Positions 21,493 through 30,680 of a DNA stretch of 64,000 bases are shown in pieces; within the stretch, counting starts at the first letter, position 1, and each line of letters opens with the position of its first letter. The stretch comes from Acidobacteriaceae bacterium (lineage in GTDB: Bacteria; Acidobacteriota; Terriglobia; Bryobacterales; Bryobacteraceae). The position numbers were made by a program, and so were the translations under genes. Location: contig JAFAYI010000024.1 in assembly GCA_019240475.1 (NCBI GenBank), positions 496,001 through 560,000 on the forward strand, in the 5' to 3' direction. The notes beneath the pieces are model-generated. The model was not told the DNA's origin and did no database searches. It saw only the letters and a list, made by a program, of their open reading frames with translations.

Positions 21493-23949
21493 ATGTGGAA
21501 GATCGGATGTATCTGCCTGCTGGTGACGCTCCCAGCCGTCCTGGGCGCGGTAGCTCCCGACACTCTTTCTGTTTACGCTGGCGGCGGGCCGAATAACCTT
21601 CCGGCAACTAGCGCCAATCTGCAGTGGCCCGAGGCGATTGCCCTGGACCACGCCGGCAACTTCTATGTGGCCAGCATCAACTCTGTTTATAAAGTAAACT
21701 CGGCGGGCGTGCTGACGATTTTTGCCGGTACCGGGAACTCCGGATACGCAGGCGATGGGGGTCTCGCGACTCACGCGATTTTGTACGGCCCGGAGGGTGT
21801 CGCCGCCGATAGTCTGGGAAACGTCTACATAGCCGATACGAGCAATTGCGTCATTCGCAAAGTGACTGCCAAGACGGGCGTGATCGCGACCGTTGCGGGG
21901 ACGCCTCAGAGCTGCGGTTTCAGCGGAGATGGGGCGGCGGCGACCAGCGCGGAATTGTCGTCTCCGACCGGCGTGGCTGTAGACGGCGCCGGCAATCTGT
22001 ATATCGCGGATGAAAAAAATCAGCGCATTCGCAAGGTCGCGGCGAGCACCGGCAACATCAGCACGATCGCGGGCACCGGGCAAGCCAGTTTCTCCGGGAA
22101 TGGAGGCCCAGCTACGAGCGCCGCTCTCGATGATCCGTACACGGTCGCGCTGGACGGCACGGGCAATGTCTATATCGCCGATCAGGGCAACTACCTGATC
22201 CGCAAAGTGGCGGCCGGCACAGGAACGATCACCACTTATGCCGGCGACCGCACCAAAGGTTTTGCCGGCGACGGTGGATACGCGATAGTTGCGGAGATTG
22301 GCACGGTTTACGGGATCGCGCTCGACGCGGCCGGCAATCTATTCATCGCAGACAACACGTATGGCGTCGTCCGTGAGGTAAACACGAGCGGCATTATTTC
22401 GACTGTCGCCGGCACGCCTCGATCTTGCGAGTTCGAGGGCGACGGCGGCCCTGCGACCAGCGCAAGAATGTGCGGCCCATATGCGGTCGCGGTAAGCACG
22501 TCAGGCAGCACGGATCAACTCTACATTGCGGACTTTGGAAACTTGCGCATTCGCGAGGCGACGCTCGGCGGCAACATCAGCACGGTGGCCGGTAACGGGC
22601 TCGTTAACTACGCGCCTGGCGTCACTGCGACAGGAGCTTCTCTTTATTATCCGTATGGCGCGAGCTTCGATGCATCCGGAGATATGTATATCGCGGATAC
22701 GAAAAACTGCGTCGTTCGCAAAGTCACGGCGAGCAGCGGGGATATCGGCGCGGTAGCCGGCACGCCTCCCTACTGGAACCCTGGCGATACCAGCAACTGT
22801 GGCTACTCCGGCAATGGCGGCGCAGCGACAAGCGCGCTGTTGAACAATCCGCAAAAGGCTATTGCCGATTCGTCCGGCAACCTCTACATCGCTGACACGC
22901 AGAACTGTGTTATTCGCAAGGTAGCCGCGAGCACCGGGGACATAACCACGTTTGCAGGAACGGCTAATTCCTGTAGTTACGGCGGCGACGGGGGCCTTGC
23001 CACCAGCGCGCACCTGAACCTGCCCACCGGCCTGGCGTTCGATTCATCCGGCAACTTGTACATTGCAGATCAGGCGAACAATGTCATTCGCAAAGTGATT
23101 GCTGCCAGTGAGGAGATTCAAACGGTCGCGGGCGACAATGCAAAGGGCGGCGGATTCTCGGGCGATGGCGGACCCGCAACGAGCGCTCAATTGAATAATC
23201 CGCACGGCATCGGATTCGATGCCTCCGGCGACCTGTTGATCGCAGATACAACCAACAACCGCGTGCGTGTGGTAAACACCGGCGGCATTATCAACACGAT
23301 TGCAGGGAACGGGCCTCCGGGTTACACAGGCGATGGCGTACCCGCGACGCAGACCGGTCTTTATAGTCCCCAGGCCGTGGCCGTAGATGCGGCGGGCGAC
23401 GTGCTCATCGCCGATTTCGGCAACAATCGTATCCGCTGGATCAATGGTCACGGCATCATCTACACAGTGGCAGGAGACGGCAACTTTGGATATGCCACCA
23501 TTGGCGGCGCCGCGCGCAGCAGCAGCATCGCGGGCCCGGTTGACGTCGTTCTGGATTCAGCCGCGAACATTTACATTGCGGGCCCCCTGCTTATCCTCGA
23601 AGTCTCCGCCATCCCGAATGTAAATCCGTCGGCGTACAGCCTGACCTTTCCGGCCCAGTCCGTAAATACCGCCAGTCAAGCGCAAACGCTCACGCTCAAG
23701 GCAGTAGGTCCGCTGACAATCGACAGCATCAGTACGACCGGCCCATTCAACCAATCGAACGATTGCCCGAGCAGCTTGAGCTCGGGAGAGAGCTGCAGCG
23801 TGTACGTGACCTTCACGCCCTCGAAAGCCGGGCCGGCGACCGGTACGCTGGTAGTCCCCTCGAACAGTTTTTTCAATCCCGGCCTCACCATTAGCCTCAA
23901 AGGCACGGGCGTTGCCGCCGCCGCTGCGAGTGGCGCGCTTCCGAACTAA
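21493..23949 (+). CDS. Secreted NHL-repeat beta-propeller protein
   Basis: An 818-residue exported protein. The signal peptide ends near LGAVAPD. About 12 NHL-type repeats of roughly 55 residues follow (recurring GNLYIADxxNxxIRKV and AGTGxxGxxGDGGxAT units), which suits two six-bladed propellers. Past residue about 715 is an Ig-like domain (YSLTFPAQSVNTASQAQTLT, then SCSVYVTFTPSKAGPATGTL) of the choice-of-anchor D type, ending in a glycine/alanine-rich tail without an obvious sorting signal. Such proteins are common in Acidobacteriota and probably bind ligands outside the cell. It stands alone behind its own promoter. Confidence 0.88.
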   Translation: MWKIGCICLLVTLPAVLGAVAPDTLSVYAGGGPNNLPATSANLQWPEAIALDHAGNFYVASINSVYKVNSAGVLTIFAGTGNSGYAGDGGLATHAILYGPEGVAADSLGNVYIADTSNCVIRKVTAKTGVIATVAGTPQSCGFSGDGAAATSAELSSPTGVAVDGAGNLYIADEKNQRIRKVAASTGNISTIAGTGQASFSGNGGPATSAALDDPYTVALDGTGNVYIADQGNYLIRKVAAGTGTITTYAGDRTKGFAGDGGYAIVAEIGTVYGIALDAAGNLFIADNTYGVVREVNTSGIISTVAGTPRSCEFEGDGGPATSARMCGPYAVAVSTSGSTDQLYIADFGNLRIREATLGGNISTVAGNGLVNYAPGVTATGASLYYPYGASFDASGDMYIADTKNCVVRKVTASSGDIGAVAGTPPYWNPGDTSNCGYSGNGGAATSALLNNPQKAIADSSGNLYIADTQNCVIRKVAASTGDITTFAGTANSCSYGGDGGLATSAHLNLPTGLAFDSSGNLYIADQANNVIRKVIAASEEIQTVAGDNAKGGGFSGDGGPATSAQLNNPHGIGFDASGDLLIADTTNNRVRVVNTGGIINTIAGNGPPGYTGDGVPATQTGLYSPQAVAVDAAGDVLIADFGNNRIRWINGHGIIYTVAGDGNFGYATIGGAARSSSIAGPVDVVLDSAANIYIAGPLLILEVSAIPNVNPSAYSLTFPAQSVNTASQAQTLTLKAVGPLTIDSISTTGPFNQSNDCPSSLSSGESCSVYVTFTPSKAGPATGTLVVPSNSFFNPGLTISLKGTGVAAAAASGALPN

Positions 23950-24001
23950 ACATTCGTCGCAGGCGGTCACGGTGGGTCCTACACTCAGATAGGGCTAACA
24001 C

Positions 24002-24640
24002 GTGAGCGACGACACTTTCAACGAACCGCGCATAGCGCTGAACCGGATCTACACGCGCACGGGCGATGCGGGCGAGACGCGTTTGGTAGGCGGACAGCGG
24101 GTTCGGAAAGACGATCAGCGCATCGAGTGCTACGGCACGGTGGACGAGCTGAACGCGTTCATCGGCGTGGCGCGGACAACGGCCGAGCAGATGGCCGAGT
24201 CAGCCGAGCGCCTGCGCGGCTTCGCACGCATCCTCAAACGCGTTCAGCACGAGCTGTTCAACCTCGGATCCATTCTCGCCACATTGCCGGAAGATGTGCA
24301 CCCCAAGCAGGCGCGCGTGACCGAGGCGGACGTTGCGCAGCTTGAGGGCGAAATCGACGAGGCGAATGCCGAACTGGCGCCGTTGCGATCCTTTGTGCTG
24401 CCCGGAGGAAGCAGGTTAGATGCCGAGTTGCACGTCTGCCGTACAGTCTGCCGGCGGGCCGAGCGGTTGCTGGTGACGCTCGCGCGCGAGCAGGACGTTC
24501 CCCCTGAGGCGGTGCGCTATCTCAACCGGTTGAGCGACGCGCTTTTTGTATGGAGCCGGTGGGTAGATCGAGTGTTAGGCGCGCAAGAAACTCTCTGGGA
24601 ACCGAATGCCGCCGCAAGCGGCAGCGCGGCGAGTTCCTAG
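24002..24640 (+). CDS. Cob(I)alamin adenosyltransferase, PduO type
   Basis: A 212-residue PduO/MMAB-type ATP:cob(I)alamin adenosyltransferase that makes the adenosylcobalamin coenzyme. Signatures are IYTRTGDAGETRLVGGQRV near the N-terminus, RIECYGTVDELNAFIG and the C-terminal helix pair CRTVCRRAERLLV with YLNRLSDALFVWSRW. The start is GTG 24002. It is followed without a gap by an MFS transporter. The methylmalonyl-CoA mutase small subunit in this window would be a natural consumer of its product. No cobalamin riboswitch fits in the 52 bases upstream. Confidence 0.93.
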   Translation: MSDDTFNEPRIALNRIYTRTGDAGETRLVGGQRVRKDDQRIECYGTVDELNAFIGVARTTAEQMAESAERLRGFARILKRVQHELFNLGSILATLPEDVHPKQARVTEADVAQLEGEIDEANAELAPLRSFVLPGGSRLDAELHVCRTVCRRAERLLVTLAREQDVPPEAVRYLNRLSDALFVWSRWVDRVLGAQETLWEPNAAASGSAASS

Positions 24641-25849
24641 ATGGCGCGGGAAGCCGAAACTACAACTCCGGCGACCGGTCATTGGGCGGCATTGACCGCC
24701 AGCTTCCTCGGCTGGACGCTGGACGCTTTCGACTTTTTCCTGGTGGCGTTCTGTTTAACAGCGATTGGCCGCGAGTTCCACCAATCCGATAAAGCCGTTG
24801 CGCTTTCCATCATGCTCACGCTAGCGTTTCGGCCGGTGGGCGCCTTTCTTTTCGGCGCGATGGCGGACCGCTATGGACGCCGGCTGCCCCTGATGATCGA
24901 TCTGATCTTCTATTCGGTTGTCGAGATAGCCACCGGGTTTTCGCCGAACTTCACTACGTTTCTGGTGCTGCGGGCGCTATTCGGAATCGGCATGGGAGGC
25001 GAGTGGGGCGTCGGCGCCTCGCTTGCCATGGAAAAGGTTCCGGCTAAGTGGCGCGGTGTTCTTTCCGGCTTTCTGCAGCAAGGCTACGCGTTGGGAAATC
25101 TGCTGGCCGCGCTTTGCTACTTATTTCTGTTCGACCGCTGGGGCTGGAGGCCGCTGTTCTTCCTTGGCGGACTGCCCGCGCTGCTCGCCTTGTTTGTGCG
25201 GTTCCGGGTAAAAGAGTCGGAGGTTTGGGAGAAGTCGAAACAGGAGAGTTGGAGCGGCCTGGGCGCGGCGGTCGCGGGCCATTGGAGATTATTCCTGTAT
25301 CTGGTGGTGCTGATGACCGGAATGAATCTGGCGTCGCACGGGACCCAGGACATGTATCCCACTTTCCTGCAGCGCTTCTGGAAATTCGGAACGGTCGAGC
25401 GCTCGACAATCTCGGCGATCTCGATGGTAGGCGCGCTGATAGGCGGAGTGGTGGTCGGGTTGATTTCCGATCGCATCGGGCGGCGGTGGGCGATGGTCGC
25501 TTCCCTCTCGGCGGCCGTGTTGACGATTCCTTTGTGGGCCTACGCGCCGCGAGTAGGGCTGCTGATTACCGGAGCGTTTCTGATGCAGTTCTTTGTGCAG
25601 GGCGCATGGGGAGTGATTCCCGCGCACCTGAGCGAGCTTTCGCCGAACTCCATACGCGGATTCCTTCCAGGATTCGCCTATCAGTGCGGAGTGTTGCTCG
25701 CCGGATCGGTCGGCACGCTCGAAGCCGTCTTCGCGGAGCGCATGAGCTACGCGACCGCCATGGCGGCGACGGCCGGAACGGTTTTCCTTGCCACGGCCGT
25801 GATTGCGGCGCTCGGCCGCGAAAAGAAGGGGCTGGAGTTTCAGCAGTAA
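24641..25849 (+). CDS. MFS transporter, carboxylate/sialate-type
   Basis: A 402-residue major facilitator with about 12 predicted membrane segments. The loop 2-3 motif GAMADRYGRRLPL and the matching second-half motif GLISDRIGRRW are present. The N-terminal signature LDAFDFFLVAFCL and GIGMGGEWGVGASLAME resemble the lactate/sialate:H+ symporter group (JEN1, NanT, YjhB). It follows the adenosyltransferase gene directly, with ATG at 24641 adjoining the stop. The substrate is probably a small organic acid, but this cannot be fixed here. Confidence 0.85.
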   Translation: MAREAETTTPATGHWAALTASFLGWTLDAFDFFLVAFCLTAIGREFHQSDKAVALSIMLTLAFRPVGAFLFGAMADRYGRRLPLMIDLIFYSVVEIATGFSPNFTTFLVLRALFGIGMGGEWGVGASLAMEKVPAKWRGVLSGFLQQGYALGNLLAALCYLFLFDRWGWRPLFFLGGLPALLALFVRFRVKESEVWEKSKQESWSGLGAAVAGHWRLFLYLVVLMTGMNLASHGTQDMYPTFLQRFWKFGTVERSTISAISMVGALIGGVVVGLISDRIGRRWAMVASLSAAVLTIPLWAYAPRVGLLITGAFLMQFFVQGAWGVIPAHLSELSPNSIRGFLPGFAYQCGVLLAGSVGTLEAVFAERMSYATAMAATAGTVFLATAVIAALGREKKGLEFQQ

Positions 25850-25914
25850 ACGTTCTTGGATTTCCGTTAACATTTCGCTCCGCGGATTCGTAATACAGGG
25901 CGAGGTGAAACGAA

Positions 25915-26367
25915 ATGCAGCCAGTATTTATAGTGGGCACCCTGGCCAGCCTGGTGGGTTGGATTGTCTGGGTGATTTCGACGAACGTCCGCAGGCGGCA
26001 CGCGACCGAAAAAGTTGCGGTTCTGCATGGGAAGCTGCTGGACCAATGCGCCAATAGCAACGAACTGCTTCGATACCTGGAAAGCGAGCAGGGCCGCAGA
26101 TTCCTGGAATCCGCGACGATCGAGATCTCTAATCCGGCGGCGCGTATCCTAGGCGCGATTCAAGCGGGTTTTATCTTTTCATTGGTGGGAGTAGCCGGAC
26201 TGTTGGTCCGTCCCAGCATGTTCGATAGCGACGGACGGGAAGGCATGATGTTGTTCGCCTCCATCGTGCTCGCCATCGGAGTCGGATTCCTGATCTCGGC
26301 GATGACGTCCTATGTGCTCTCTCGATCCTGGGGCCTGTTGAAGCCTGGAACCAGCCGGATGAGTTAA
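25915..26367 (+). CDS. Hypothetical membrane protein of the second sigma module
   Basis: A 150-residue protein with an N-terminal transmembrane segment (VFIVGTLASLVGWIVWVI), a central cytoplasmic helix-rich part (LLDQCANSNELLRYLESEQG) and a C-terminal hydrophobic pair (AGFIFSLVGVAGLLV and FASIVLAIGVGFLISAM). No domain is recognised. It precedes an ECF sigma factor by 11 bases, so it probably belongs to the same operon and could act in signal perception. Confidence 0.65.
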   Translation: MQPVFIVGTLASLVGWIVWVISTNVRRRHATEKVAVLHGKLLDQCANSNELLRYLESEQGRRFLESATIEISNPAARILGAIQAGFIFSLVGVAGLLVRPSMFDSDGREGMMLFASIVLAIGVGFLISAMTSYVLSRSWGLLKPGTSRMS

Positions 26368-26378
26368 GGCGGATAAGA

Positions 26379-26933
26379 ATGCGCTCGGCCGCAGCCGTCT
26401 TCGGGCAGGAGGATTTCGCAGGCGCGGAAACATCCGCAATGGATGAGGAGAGCTTTCATCTGTTCTATAGCCGGACGGCGCGGCCGCTGCGCGCCTATCT
26501 GGGCGCCACGCTGCGCGATCCGGCGCTTGCCGACGACGTTCTGCAGGAAAGCTTTCTGCGGCTGCTGCAATCGAAGCTGCCGCCTGAGGCAGGAGAGGAT
26601 CATCGCAAGAACTATCTGTTTCGAATTGCGACGAACCTGATGCGGGATCATTTTCGGAAAGCGCGCGCGGCGAGCGATCAACCCAAGATAGAATCCGGCC
26701 GCGCATGGCATGACGATGTCGTGCAAAAAGAAGACATGCGGCGGATAATGGAAGAGTTGAACCCGAAACAACGCGAGTTGCTCTGGCTCGCCTATGTGGA
26801 ACGGTTCAGCCACGGCGAGATTGCGGGAATGGTGGGCGCCAAGACGGAAAGTATCCGGCCGATGCTGGCGAGAGCGCGGCAAAGCCTTGTGCAGCTTTTG
26901 CGCAAGCGTGTAGGAGTGGGAACCAATGACTGA
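26379..26933 (+). CDS. ECF-type RNA polymerase sigma factor (second)
   Basis: A 184-residue sigma-70 family protein with region 2 (FHLFYSRTARPLRAYLGA; ALADDVLQESFLRLLQ; YLFRIATNLMRDHFRK) and region 4 (MEELNPKQRELLWLAYVERFSH followed by GEIAGMVGAKTESIRPML). The first 20 residues are atypical, and translation may instead start at Met21 (26439). It overlaps by eight bases the gene for a zinc-binding anti-sigma factor, so the regulator pair is co-translated. Confidence 0.88.
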   Translation: MRSAAAVFGQEDFAGAETSAMDEESFHLFYSRTARPLRAYLGATLRDPALADDVLQESFLRLLQSKLPPEAGEDHRKNYLFRIATNLMRDHFRKARAASDQPKIESGRAWHDDVVQKEDMRRIMEELNPKQRELLWLAYVERFSHGEIAGMVGAKTESIRPMLARARQSLVQLLRKRVGVGTND

Positions 26934-27369
26934 ATGCGCGCAGGAATCGAATGTGCTCGCGGCGCTGACCGCAGGCGCCATGCCGGAGGAACTGGCGGCT
27001 CATCTAGCGGAGTGCGGGGTTTGCCAGGACGCAGAGTTGGCGTGGAGTTATCTGAAAGAGTGCGCGGTCGCGGAAACGGTCTCCGACGTTCCTCCGGCAG
27101 GTGTGGTCTGGTGGAAGGCGCAGCTTGCAAAGAAGCGCGCCGAAGCCCGGCGATCGATCGCATGGATCGAGGCAATGCAGAAGATCGCGCTCGCAGTAGT
27201 GGCCATCGCGGTGATCGCCATCGCGGCCTGGCAGGGTCCCAAGCTGTTCAACGTTTCGCCGTTGCTTGCCGCGGCCTCGGGCGCCGTGCTCGTTTTGTTA
27301 GTTGCGAGCGTGCTGGTGATGCACGGACTGGACCGGTGGTCCCATGATGGCCTGTCGCGTGGCGCCTGA
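26926..27369 (+). CDS. Zinc-finger transmembrane anti-sigma factor
   Basis: A 147-residue anti-sigma factor. A cytoplasmic HxxxCxxC motif (HLAECGVCQD, at about 25-34) of the zf-HC2 type would contact the sigma factor. Two hydrophobic stretches (IALAVVAIAVIAIAAW and LLAAASGAVLVLLVASVLVM) anchor it in the membrane, leaving little periplasmic domain. It overlaps the sigma-factor gene by eight bases. The gene ends two bases before a convergent gene. Confidence 0.82.
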   Translation: MTECAQESNVLAALTAGAMPEELAAHLAECGVCQDAELAWSYLKECAVAETVSDVPPAGVVWWKAQLAKKRAEARRSIAWIEAMQKIALAVVAIAVIAIAAWQGPKLFNVSPLLAAASGAVLVLLVASVLVMHGLDRWSHDGLSRGA

Positions 27370-27370
27370 G

Positions 27371-27961
27371 TCAAATGTTAACTCCGGCCTGCCATAGAAA
27401 ATAGCCGACAGCCTGCCGGAAATAGAGCCAGCGCAACTGCGACCGGCTGAGATGGCCCGCGTCGGGACGGGGCGAACCATACACCTTTATGTGTTGCGCC
27501 TCCAAGAGCCGCTTGACCCGATAGATATGATACCCGTCGCTTACCACGATGCAGGAGTGGAGGTTTGTGCTGCGCATGATTTCGGCGGCGGCGTCCACGC
27601 TCTGCCCGGTGGTCCGGCCCTGAGGCTCGACCAGGATGGCTTCGGAAGGCACGCCATTTTCGGTGAGATAGGCGCGGCCCACCTCGCCTTCGGTGTAGAC
27701 CGGGTCGCCCCCTGCCCCTCCGGTGGTAAGGATGTAGGGCGCGAGACCGCGGTCATACAGCGCAAGCGCGTGATCCAGGCGGGCCCGCAGTACGGGCGAC
27801 GGTTTGCCGCGATATTCTGCCGCCCCCAGCACCAGAATGACGTCGGCCGCTTGGGCTTGGTCGATGGTAGATTGATGCTCGATTTGCCGGGCTACATAAA
27901 ACAGGTAGCCTAGGAGCAGGACCAGAAGCAGGGCCAGGCTGCCCGCAACTGCGCGCTTCAT
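27371..27961 (-). CDS. YdcF/SanA-family DUF218 protein
   Basis: A 196-residue protein with an N-terminal membrane anchor (LALLLVLLLGYLFYVA) and a DUF218 domain: VILVLGAAEYRGKPSPVLRARLDHALALYD is split over 62-91, followed by ILTTGGAG and GRTTGQSVDAAAE, then VVSDGYHIYRVKRLL. Members such as SanA and ElyC act in envelope biogenesis or barrier function, and YdcF binds S-adenosylmethionine. The specific role here is unknown. It is convergent with the anti-sigma gene. Confidence 0.85.
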   Translation of the reverse strand: MKRAVAGSLALLLVLLLGYLFYVARQIEHQSTIDQAQAADVILVLGAAEYRGKPSPVLRARLDHALALYDRGLAPYILTTGGAGGDPVYTEGEVGRAYLTENGVPSEAILVEPQGRTTGQSVDAAAEIMRSTNLHSCIVVSDGYHIYRVKRLLEAQHIKVYGSPRPDAGHLSRSQLRWLYFRQAVGYFLWQAGVNI

Positions 27962-28035
27962 GCGGCTCGTTCCAGCGCTAGCATTTCATTTCGTTGAAAG
28001 ATTAGTTTACGCCGGGGACAAACGTCTAGCAAAAA

Positions 28036-28812
28036 ATGCAGTTAACCAGCACAAAGAACCCACTGTTGCAGAGCATCCGGCGCGCGGCGGCGGCGGGCCG
28101 GCCGCTTGAAAGCGGCGCGATCGTGGCCGAAGGACCCCTTCTGCTGCAGGAAGCTTTGCGCAGCCGGTGGACGCTGGAAGGCGTATTTGCTACGCCCGGC
28201 GCGCGGGAGCGGCACTTCGACCTGCTGAGCCGCTGCCAAGTGGACATCGTGGAAGTTTCGCCGCGAGCGTTCGCAAGCGTTGCCGCGACGGAGGCCACCC
28301 AGGGGGTCTTGGCCCTCTTGCGGCCGCGCCCCTGGGACTGGGAGCAACTAGCGGGGGGATGCGCGCTGCTGGCAGTCCTCGACGCCATCCAGGATCCCGG
28401 AAACGCCGGCGCCATCATCCGGTCCGCGGAGGCCTTTGGGGCGAGCGGAGTGGTTCTGTTGAAAGGCGCCGCGAGAGTGGCCAATGGAAAGCTCTTGCGG
28501 GCGTCGGCTGGTTCGATCTTTCGCATTCCCTTTCTTGAAGAATGGCAAGCCGGGGAGTTCGCGGGGAAGGCGCGCGAGAGTGGCCTTGAGCTTTGGGGTC
28601 TTGCACAGAACGGCAAAACCAGCTTGGATAAGGCCGATTTCCGTGCCCGGTGCGCTTTGATCGTGGGGAATGAGGCGCACGGCTTCTCGCCGGAATTGGA
28701 ACCCTACATGCAACCGGTTTCCATTCCTACGAGGAACGTCGAGTCTCTCAATGCAGCCGTAGCCTGCTCGATCGCTCTCTTCGAGGCCCGCAAGCAAAGG
28801 GACGCTGCATGA
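28036..28812 (+). CDS. TrmH/SpoU-family RNA 2'-O-methyltransferase
   Basis: A 258-residue SpoU-class SAM-dependent methyltransferase with a trefoil knot. An N-terminal substrate-binding domain (residues 1 to about 95) precedes the catalytic motifs LDAIQDPGNAGAIIRSAEAF (motif 1), ALIVGNEAHGFSPEL (motif 2) and IPTRNVESLNAAVACSIALFEA (motif 3). It probably methylates ribose in 23S rRNA or tRNA. Its stop overlaps the RarA start by four bases (ATGA), so the two are coupled. Assignment to RlmB or TrmH itself cannot be settled. Confidence 0.9.
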   Translation: MQLTSTKNPLLQSIRRAAAAGRPLESGAIVAEGPLLLQEALRSRWTLEGVFATPGARERHFDLLSRCQVDIVEVSPRAFASVAATEATQGVLALLRPRPWDWEQLAGGCALLAVLDAIQDPGNAGAIIRSAEAFGASGVVLLKGAARVANGKLLRASAGSIFRIPFLEEWQAGEFAGKARESGLELWGLAQNGKTSLDKADFRARCALIVGNEAHGFSPELEPYMQPVSIPTRNVESLNAAVACSIALFEARKQRDAA

Positions 28813-30179
28813 GTTTGTTCGATACATCGCCGCTCGCCGGGGAGCCGGATCGCGAACTGGCGGAACGTCCGCTGGCTGATCGCATGCGCCCCCAAACGCT
28901 CGATGAGTTCGTCGGCCAGGAACACATTCTCGGGGCCGGGAAACCTCTGCGGGTGCAGATAGAAAGCGGCCGCCTGACCTCCGCGATTTTGTGGGGCCCT
29001 CCGGGATCGGGCAAAACCACGCTCGCTTCCCTAATGGCTCGCCAGAGCCGTTCCGATTTCATTCCCTTTAGCGCCGTGCTCAGTGGAATCAAAGAGATAA
29101 AAGCCGTGATGGCGGACGCCGAGAAGATAAAGCGGTTCGGGCGCAGGACGGTCCTTTTCATCGACGAGATCCACCGTTTCAACAAAGCCCAACAGGACGC
29201 CTTCCTTCCCTATGTCGAGCGCGGCGACGTGGTGCTGATCGGCGCCACGACCGAGAATCCATCCTTCGAGGTTGTTTCGGCCTTGTTGTCGCGCACCAAG
29301 GTCTACACACTGCGCGCTTTGGAGACACCCGAGATAAGAGCGCTCCTGGAGCGGGCGCTTGCCACTCCCAAACGTGGGTTGGGTCACCTGGGCCTAAAGG
29401 TTTCGAGCGATTCTCTCGATGAGATTGCAGTAGCTTCGAGCGGCGATGCGCGGGCGGCGCTGAACACGCTCGAGTTAGCCGCGGAAGTAGCGCAGACGGA
29501 ATCGGCTCGGAAAGAAGCGGCCGAGAAAGGAGTAATCGATCGGCAGGTCGTTGCGGACGCTTTGCAACGTAAGATATTGCTCTACGATAAGTCGGGTGAA
29601 GAACATTTCAACCTGATCTCGGCTCTGCACAAATCGGTCAGATCGAGCGATGCAGACGCCGCTCTTTACTGGCTAGGCCGCATGATGCGGGCTGGCGAGG
29701 ACCGGCTTTATCTGGTGCGCCGGTTGGTTCGGATGGCCATAGAAGATATCGGACTGGCGGACCCGCGGGCGGTCGAACAGGCAATTGCTTGCATGCAGAC
29801 GGTGCATTTTTTGGGTATTCCCGAGGGAGATCAAGCCCTGGCGCAACTGACTATTTATCTGGCGCTGGCCCCGAAGTCGGATGCCGCCTATCGAGCCCTG
29901 AATAAAGTGAACGAAACGATTGAGACAACTGTGGCGGACCCGGTTCCGCTGCACCTGCGAAACGCATCCACCGGCCTGATGAAACAGATGGGCTACTCCA
30001 AGGGCTATGAACACGCGCACAATGCGCAGGATGCGGTCACCGGGATGCGGTGCCTGCCGGAGCGGCTGGAGGGGTCGGTTTTTTACGAGCCCAGCGAGCG
30101 GGGCTTCGAACAGAAACTTCGCGAACGTTTGCAGTGGCTTAGCGAACGCCGCGCGAAAACACAGCCCGAGCAGGCGTAA
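28809..30179 (+). CDS. rarA: Replication-associated recombination protein A (AAA+ ATPase)
   Basis: A 456-residue RarA/MgsA/WRNIP1-family ATPase that acts at stalled replication forks. Walker A GPPGSGKTTLA and Walker B VLFIDEIHRFNKAQQD are intact, with the sensor region VLIGATTENPSFEVVSALLSR split around it and the C-terminal tetramerisation and MgsA region (ALYWLGRMMRAGEDRLYLVRR; MGYSKGYEHAHN). The N-terminus PLADRMRPQTLDEFVGQEHI is typical. Start at 28809 is in ATGA overlap with the methyltransferase gene. Length is normal. Confidence 0.95.
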   Translation: MSLFDTSPLAGEPDRELAERPLADRMRPQTLDEFVGQEHILGAGKPLRVQIESGRLTSAILWGPPGSGKTTLASLMARQSRSDFIPFSAVLSGIKEIKAVMADAEKIKRFGRRTVLFIDEIHRFNKAQQDAFLPYVERGDVVLIGATTENPSFEVVSALLSRTKVYTLRALETPEIRALLERALATPKRGLGHLGLKVSSDSLDEIAVASSGDARAALNTLELAAEVAQTESARKEAAEKGVIDRQVVADALQRKILLYDKSGEEHFNLISALHKSVRSSDADAALYWLGRMMRAGEDRLYLVRRLVRMAIEDIGLADPRAVEQAIACMQTVHFLGIPEGDQALAQLTIYLALAPKSDAAYRALNKVNETIETTVADPVPLHLRNASTGLMKQMGYSKGYEHAHNAQDAVTGMRCLPERLEGSVFYEPSERGFEQKLRERLQWLSERRAKTQPEQA

Positions 30180-30236
30180 GGAAAAAAACAAGATGCCCTG
30201 CTATTGTGGGAAATAACAGATCGGAGTTAGGATAAC

Positions 30237-30617
30237 GTGTCAGAAACTGTGACTCTAGGAAGGCGCCTGGAAGCTCCGGAAGTAACCGCAACCGAGCGAC
30301 GGCGGTCGAGCCGCTTCCCGATTGAGCGTGAACTCCGCTACAAAACTCTGAATCAGAGAACGGAGATTCTCGCCGGCAACGGCAAGACTTTGAACATCAG
30401 CAGCTCCGGCGTGCTGTTCACCTCCGATCATGATCTGCCGGTGGGAACGCGGTTGGAGGTCTCCATTAGTTGGCCTGCCCAACTGAATGAGAAATGTCTC
30501 CTTAACCTGGTGGCCCGGGGACGTATCACCCGGCACACGGCCGGCCAATTGGCTCTCCAGATCCAGCAGTACGAATTTCGCACCCAAAGCCGCCCCGGAA
30601 CCGGCAAGGAGAAATAG
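30237..30617 (+). CDS. PilZ-domain protein
   Basis: A 126-residue single PilZ-like domain. The N-terminal RxxxR (RRSSRFPIERELRY) and the NISSSGVLF motif match the cyclic-di-GMP binding pattern, so binding is plausible though not proven. The start is GTG 30237 with purine-rich GGAGTTAGGA upstream. It lies between rarA and the NtrY-like kinase on the same strand without other partners. It probably links cyclic-di-GMP to surface or motility behaviour. Confidence 0.82.
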   Translation: MSETVTLGRRLEAPEVTATERRRSSRFPIERELRYKTLNQRTEILAGNGKTLNISSSGVLFTSDHDLPVGTRLEVSISWPAQLNEKCLLNLVARGRITRHTAGQLALQIQQYEFRTQSRPGTGKEK

Positions 30618-30680
30618 GCCGGGTCGGGAGAAGTAATCTCTCACGGCATTTAGCGCCGTATTTAGAGCTAATATCGGTTT

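Noticed and set aside
23950-24001. Cobalamin riboswitch upstream of the adenosyltransferase
   Set aside because: Only 52 bases separate the genes, which is too short, and no B12-box-like sequence was seen.
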